A program made the translations under genes and the position numbers. From Neisseriaceae bacterium (GTDB taxonomy: Bacteria > Pseudomonadota > Gammaproteobacteria > Burkholderiales > UBA11063), in the NCBI GenBank assembly GCA_003963245.1, contig RXJX01000028.1, positions 1-39,468 on the forward strand: a stretch of 39,468 nucleotides of DNA, written 5' to 3'. This document shows, in pieces, positions 36,117-39,468 of this stretch; position 1 is the first letter of the stretch, and each line of letters starts with the position of its first letter. The notes below the pieces were generated by a model. It worked only from the letters and a program-made list of their open reading frames with translations. It did no database searches and was not told the origin of the DNA.

Positions 36117-36145
36117 TGGAAAAAATTACGTAGATGGTTTATAAT
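36117..36145 (+). promoter_or_regulatory. Candidate sigma-70 promoter of pflB
   Basis: TGGAAA (36117-36122, 4 of 6 matches to the -35) and TATAAT (36140-36145) are separated by 17 bases, 75 bases before the pflB start. I see no clear FNR site (TTGAT-N4-ATCAA) in the focA-pflB gap. Confidence 0.5.
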
Positions 36146-36220
36146 ATCGGTATATCCATATTATTTTTGTGGATTTTATTGCCTTTGATGGTAATAAATT
36201 TTAAGAGAGGGTTTTACAAA

Positions 36221-38476
36221 ATGTCAAATAATACAGTAATTCATGAAGGTAGTTGGAGCGGTTTTACCAGCGGAGAATGGTGTGAACGAGTTAACGTAGT
36301 CGACTTTATTCGTAAAAACATAACTCCTTATCATGGTGATGGGGCTTTTTTAGCTTCTGCTACTACAAAAACAACTAAACTATGGAAAATAGTTTCAGAA
36401 TTAATTAAAGCGGAACGCGAAAATGGTGGAGTACTTGACGTTGATGCACATACACCAGGTTCTATAATTGCTCACGGAGCTGGTTATATTGACAAAGAAT
36501 TGGAAACGGTAGTTGGTTTACAGACTGATGCCCCCTTACGCCGTGCAATTATGCCCTATGGCGGCTTAAAAATGGTAGAAAATGGTTTAAAAGCTTATGG
36601 GTTTGAAGCAGATGCAACAGTAGCAGAGATTTTTACTAAATATCGCAAGACACATAACCAAGGTGTCTTTGATGTGTATACCAAAGAAATGCTGGCATGC
36701 CGTAAATCGGGTATTATTACCGGATTACCCGATGCTTATGGTCGTGGACGAATTATCGGTGACTATCGTCGGGTCGCACTATATGGAGTTGATTTCTTAA
36801 TGGCAGAGCGCAGAGCGATTTATGACTCTAGCGCTGATCTAGCAATGACCGAGGAAATAATCCGTCAACGTGAGGAAACTACCGAACAATATCGTGCGTT
36901 AGGTGATTTAAAACAAATGGCGTTAAATTATGGCTTTGACATCAGTAAACCAGCCAAAGACTCACGTGAAGCTATTCAATGGGTGTACTTTGCTTATCTG
37001 GCAGCGATTAAACAACAAAACGGTGCGGCGATGTCCATTGGGCGCGTATCAACCTTTCTCGACATATATTTTGAGCGTGATTTACGCAATGGTGTAATTA
37101 CAGAATCTGAAATTCAAGAATTAATGGATCACTTCGTAATGAAATTACGCATGGTCAGATTCTTGCGCACTCCTGAATATGATCAGTTATTCTCAGGAGA
37201 TCCGGTATGGGTAACTGAAGCCATTGGCGGAATGTGTGAAGATGGACGAACTTTGGTTACTAAGAATAGCTACCGCATGATCCATACATTATATAACATT
37301 GGTGCAGCTCCAGAACCCAATTTAACTGTTCTGTGGTCCGATGCCATGCCTGAGAGCTTCAAAGTATTCTGTAGCCAAGCTTCAATAGACACCAGTTCTC
37401 TACAGTATGAAAATGATGATTTAATGCGCCCGAAATTTGGTGATGATTATGCAATTGCTTGTTGTGTATCTGCAATGAAAATCGGTAAGCAAATGCAATT
37501 TTTTGGCGCACGTGCTAATTTAGCCAAAACCTTACTCTACGCAGTAAATGGTGGTCGTGATGAAAAATCTGGTGCTCAAATTGCTCCAGCAACATTTGAA
37601 CCAATCACGGGTGAATATTTATCTTATGATGAAGTTTATGCTAAATTTGACCAAATGATGGATTGGCTGGCTAAGGTTTATGTTAACTCACTAAATGTAA
37701 TCCACTATATGCACGATAAATATAGCTATGAAAGCCTACAAATGGCGCTGCACGACAAAGATATCTATCGCACCTTAGCCTGTGGTATTGCTGGATTATC
37801 GGTATGTGCTGATTCGCTATCCGCAATCAAATATGCTAAAGTTAAGGCGTTGCGCAATGATGATGGTCTGGTTTACGATTATGAAATTGAAGGAGATTTT
37901 CCACTATATGGCAATAACGACGATCGAGTTGATTCATTAGCAGCAGAATTAGTCTCAACATTTATGAGTAAAGTCCGTAAACATCCATCATATAGAGGAT
38001 CAGTTCATACTCAGTCAGTATTAACTATCACTTCAAATGTAGTATATGGCAAAAAGACTGGTAATACTCCGGATGGGCGCAAGGCGGGCGAGCCATTTGC
38101 ACCGGGGGCTAATCCAATGCATGGTCGAGATACTCATGGAGCAATCGCTTCATTATCTTCAGTTGCCAAATTGCCTTACTGTGATGCCGAAGATGGCATT
38201 TCCTATACTTTTGCAATTTTGCCGAATGCACTCGGTAAAACCGAGCAAATTAAGGCGGATAATTTAGCAGGCTTAATGAATGGTTATTTTAGCGATAATG
38301 GTCACCACTTAAATGTAAATGTGTTTAACCGTGAAACATTGCTTGATGCAATGGATCACCCGGAAAAATATCCACAGCTAACGATTCGAGTGTCTGGTTA
38401 TGCGGTTAATTTTATTAAACTAACTCGTGAGCAACAATTAGATGTAATTGCTCGCACAATGCATACTAAATTCTAA
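36221..38476 (+). CDS. pflB: Formate C-acetyltransferase (pyruvate formate-lyase)
   Basis: Glycyl-radical enzyme splitting pyruvate + CoA into formate and acetyl-CoA without oxygen. The frame is open from 36134, but that part ([13 protein letters not shown]...) is translated promoter; ATG 36221 with AGAGAGG upstream gives [12 protein letters not shown] and 751 residues, close to E. coli PflB (760). Active-site pair is Cys414-Cys415 in [12 protein letters not shown]; the radical glycine is Gly726 in [25 protein letters not shown] and [19 protein letters not shown] blocks are conserved. Formate leaves through FocA (divergent gene) and acetyl-CoA can yield ATP via AckA (17.8 kb). A terminator-like hairpin follows before pflA. 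Confidence 0.97.
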   Translation: MSNNTVIHEGSWSGFTSGEWCERVNVVDFIRKNITPYHGDGAFLASATTKTTKLWKIVSELIKAERENGGVLDVDAHTPGSIIAHGAGYIDKELETVVGLQTDAPLRRAIMPYGGLKMVENGLKAYGFEADATVAEIFTKYRKTHNQGVFDVYTKEMLACRKSGIITGLPDAYGRGRIIGDYRRVALYGVDFLMAERRAIYDSSADLAMTEEIIRQREETTEQYRALGDLKQMALNYGFDISKPAKDSREAIQWVYFAYLAAIKQQNGAAMSIGRVSTFLDIYFERDLRNGVITESEIQELMDHFVMKLRMVRFLRTPEYDQLFSGDPVWVTEAIGGMCEDGRTLVTKNSYRMIHTLYNIGAAPEPNLTVLWSDAMPESFKVFCSQASIDTSSLQYENDDLMRPKFGDDYAIACCVSAMKIGKQMQFFGARANLAKTLLYAVNGGRDEKSGAQIAPATFEPITGEYLSYDEVYAKFDQMMDWLAKVYVNSLNVIHYMHDKYSYESLQMALHDKDIYRTLACGIAGLSVCADSLSAIKYAKVKALRNDDGLVYDYEIEGDFPLYGNNDDRVDSLAAELVSTFMSKVRKHPSYRGSVHTQSVLTITSNVVYGKKTGNTPDGRKAGEPFAPGANPMHGRDTHGAIASLSSVAKLPYCDAEDGISYTFAILPNALGKTEQIKADNLAGLMNGYFSDNGHHLNVNVFNRETLLDAMDHPEKYPQLTIRVSGYAVNFIKLTREQQLDVIARTMHTKF

Positions 38477-38491
38477 CTTCTGAATCAAGTT

Positions 38492-38528
38492 AAAAATAGC
38501 GGTACATTTTTAATGTTCTGCTATTTTT
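38492..38528 (+). terminator. Terminator between pflB and pflA
   Basis: Nine-bp arms AAAAATAGC and GCTATTTTT, with an inner ACAT/ATGT stem, ending in the T tract. It reads on the plus strand. As no separate promoter is obvious before pflA, it probably lets a fraction of transcripts through, keeping the activase well below the lyase. Confidence 0.75.
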
Positions 38529-38565
38529 GTTGTTAATTATGAGTAATACTAGCAAAGGAAACGGA

Positions 38566-39297
38566 ATGTCCACGAGTGGTTATATTCATTCAATTGATAC
38601 ATTTGGCTCAGTAGATGGGCCTGGAATAAGATATATCATCTTTACATCAGGTTGTCTAATGCGTTGCCAATACTGCCATAATCCTGATACATGGAAAATG
38701 AAAGATGGCATAGAAAAAACCACAGACAAACTGGTTGCCGACATTATTCGCTATAAAAGCTATATGTTGAACACTGGTGGCGGCGTTACGATTAGTGGCG
38801 GCGAACCGCTCTTGCAGCCTGATTTTGTCTATGAACTAATCAATAAATTACATACTTTCAATATTCCAGTAGCAATCGATACGTGTGGCTTTCCCAATAT
38901 TGATAATTTAAAACACGTTGTTGATGCCGCTGATTTGATACTTTTGGATATCAAATCTTTTGATCCAGAGACTTATAAATTAGTAACATCTCGTGAACTA
39001 AGCAACACACTAAGGTTTGCGGAGTATCTACAACAAACAAATAAACGGACATGGATAAGATTTGTCTACGTACCAAATTTGACTGATGCTAAAGAAAACA
39101 TTGAGGGTCTGGCTAAATATCTAAGCACCATGACAAATGTTGAATTGGTTGAAGTTTTACCATTTCATAAGATGGGAGAACATAAGTGGGAGTTATTGGG
39201 TTATGACTACAAACTAAAGAACACACCTATTCCAACTGAGAAGGAGATTGAATTTGCCCGGGATATTTTTAAACGTTATGGTTTAAAAGTTCAATAA
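38566..39297 (+). CDS. pflA: Pyruvate formate-lyase activating enzyme
   Basis: Radical-SAM activase that creates the glycyl radical on PflB. The cluster motif is CLMRCQYCHNPDTW (C-x3-C-x2-C), the SAM-binding GGE is in TISGGEPLLQ, and SVDGPGIRYIIFTSGC and VLPFHKMGEHKWE are conserved. The frame is open from a TTG at 38527 with another ATG at 38539, but ATG 38566 is preceded by AAAGGAA at ideal spacing and starts MSTSGYIHSIDTFGSVDGPG, giving 243 residues, like E. coli PflA (246). Confidence 0.95.
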   Translation: MSTSGYIHSIDTFGSVDGPGIRYIIFTSGCLMRCQYCHNPDTWKMKDGIEKTTDKLVADIIRYKSYMLNTGGGVTISGGEPLLQPDFVYELINKLHTFNIPVAIDTCGFPNIDNLKHVVDAADLILLDIKSFDPETYKLVTSRELSNTLRFAEYLQQTNKRTWIRFVYVPNLTDAKENIEGLAKYLSTMTNVELVEVLPFHKMGEHKWELLGYDYKLKNTPIPTEKEIEFARDIFKRYGLKVQ

Positions 39298-39317
39298 CCT
39301 GAGTCCTCACTTTTTTA

Positions 39318-39337
39318 TGCTTAGAATAGACTAAGCA
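39318..39337. repeat. Short inverted repeat after pflA
   Basis: Arms TGCTTAG and CTAAGCA with loop AATAGA, 21 bases after the pflA stop. There is a T6 run before it rather than after it, so it is not a normal terminator. It may mark the 3' end of pflA mRNA or the flank of the mobile element that seems to begin to the right. Confidence 0.45.
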
Positions 39338-39436
39338 ATCCCTAGATCTTTAACAAATTGGTAATTAGAAATGAAAAAGGCATAAGCACTAATAAAATCA
39401 TTGTTTCAACGCAAACGATAAGATCAGGAGTACCTT

Positions 39437-39468
39437 ATGCCATTGGAAGATTATATCATACATGTATT
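39437..39468 (+). CDS. Start of a gene cut by the window edge, possibly a transposase
   Basis: ATG at 39437 has CAGGAG 6 bases upstream. The ten visible residues are MPLEDYIIHV. This resembles the N-terminus of IS982/IS4-type transposases (x-LEDFII-x-V-Y), but so short a piece cannot be assigned with any safety. If right, an insertion sequence begins somewhere between pflA and 39436. Confidence 0.35.
   Translation, partial: MPLEDYIIHV

Noticed and set aside
36134..36220. Upstream extension of pflB
   Set aside because: The hydrophobic leader [13 protein letters not shown] overlaps the TATAAT promoter element and has no SD; ATG 36221 gives the family start.

Overview
The window is a low-GC bacterial chromosome segment with dense, mostly single-copy metabolic genes. 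RmuC, PrmA, a YfeW-type PBP4B, MarC, Kch, a small outer-membrane-type lipoprotein, and several Sec-exported enzymes all point to a Gram-negative proteobacterium with an AT-rich genome. A low-GC member of the Neisseriales/Betaproteobacteria, or a similarly AT-rich gammaproteobacterium, would fit, but no rRNA or other decisive marker is present. The left edge cuts an IS5-family element and the right edge cuts what looks like the start of another transposase gene, so the segment lies between insertion sequences.

Layout. 1-550: 3' part of an IS5/IS427-like element. 596-3455: a VOC/PhnB-like protein, then a leftward anaerobic ribonucleotide reductase operon nrdG-nrdD in which nrdD is broken by a one-base frame change in a homopolymer run. 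3704-9767: Kch-like potassium channel, an unknown membrane-anchored protein with threonine aldolase, an exported acetamidase/formamidase-like protein, glycerate kinase and MarC. 9845-9997: a 50-residue lipoprotein gene. 10228-15461: maltose/maltodextrin module (MFS transporter, glycogen/maltodextrin phosphorylase, 4-alpha-glucanotransferase). 15683-20819: Rieske oxygenase alpha subunit, PlsC-like acyltransferase, acetate kinase, gamma-glutamyltransferase. 20971-25417: leftward alpha/beta hydrolase, RmuC and a questin-oxidase-like protein, separated by long AT-rich gaps, one of which holds a perfect DnaA box. 25925-31113: leftward five-gene operon: PfkB kinase, PBP4B-like serine hydrolase, free-standing EIIB, EIIBC permease, MupG-like 6-phospho-N-acetylmuramidase. 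31372-34073: ECF-type Co/Ni transporter cbiM(N)-cbiQ-cbiO. 34147-39297: prmA, focA, then divergently pflB-pflA.

How the genes work together. The window is rich in functions for anaerobic or microaerobic life: class III ribonucleotide reductase with its activase, pyruvate formate-lyase with its activase, a formate channel and acetate kinase. Carbon supply is represented by alpha-glucan breakdown and by the PTS cluster, which on the strength of MupG and YfeW probably handles muropeptide-derived MurNAc disaccharides (cell-wall recycling or scavenging). That cluster is unusual in lacking murQ and murR in the window, in carrying an extra EIIB, and in including a PfkB sugar kinase. It is the best candidate here for a variant pathway worth testing.
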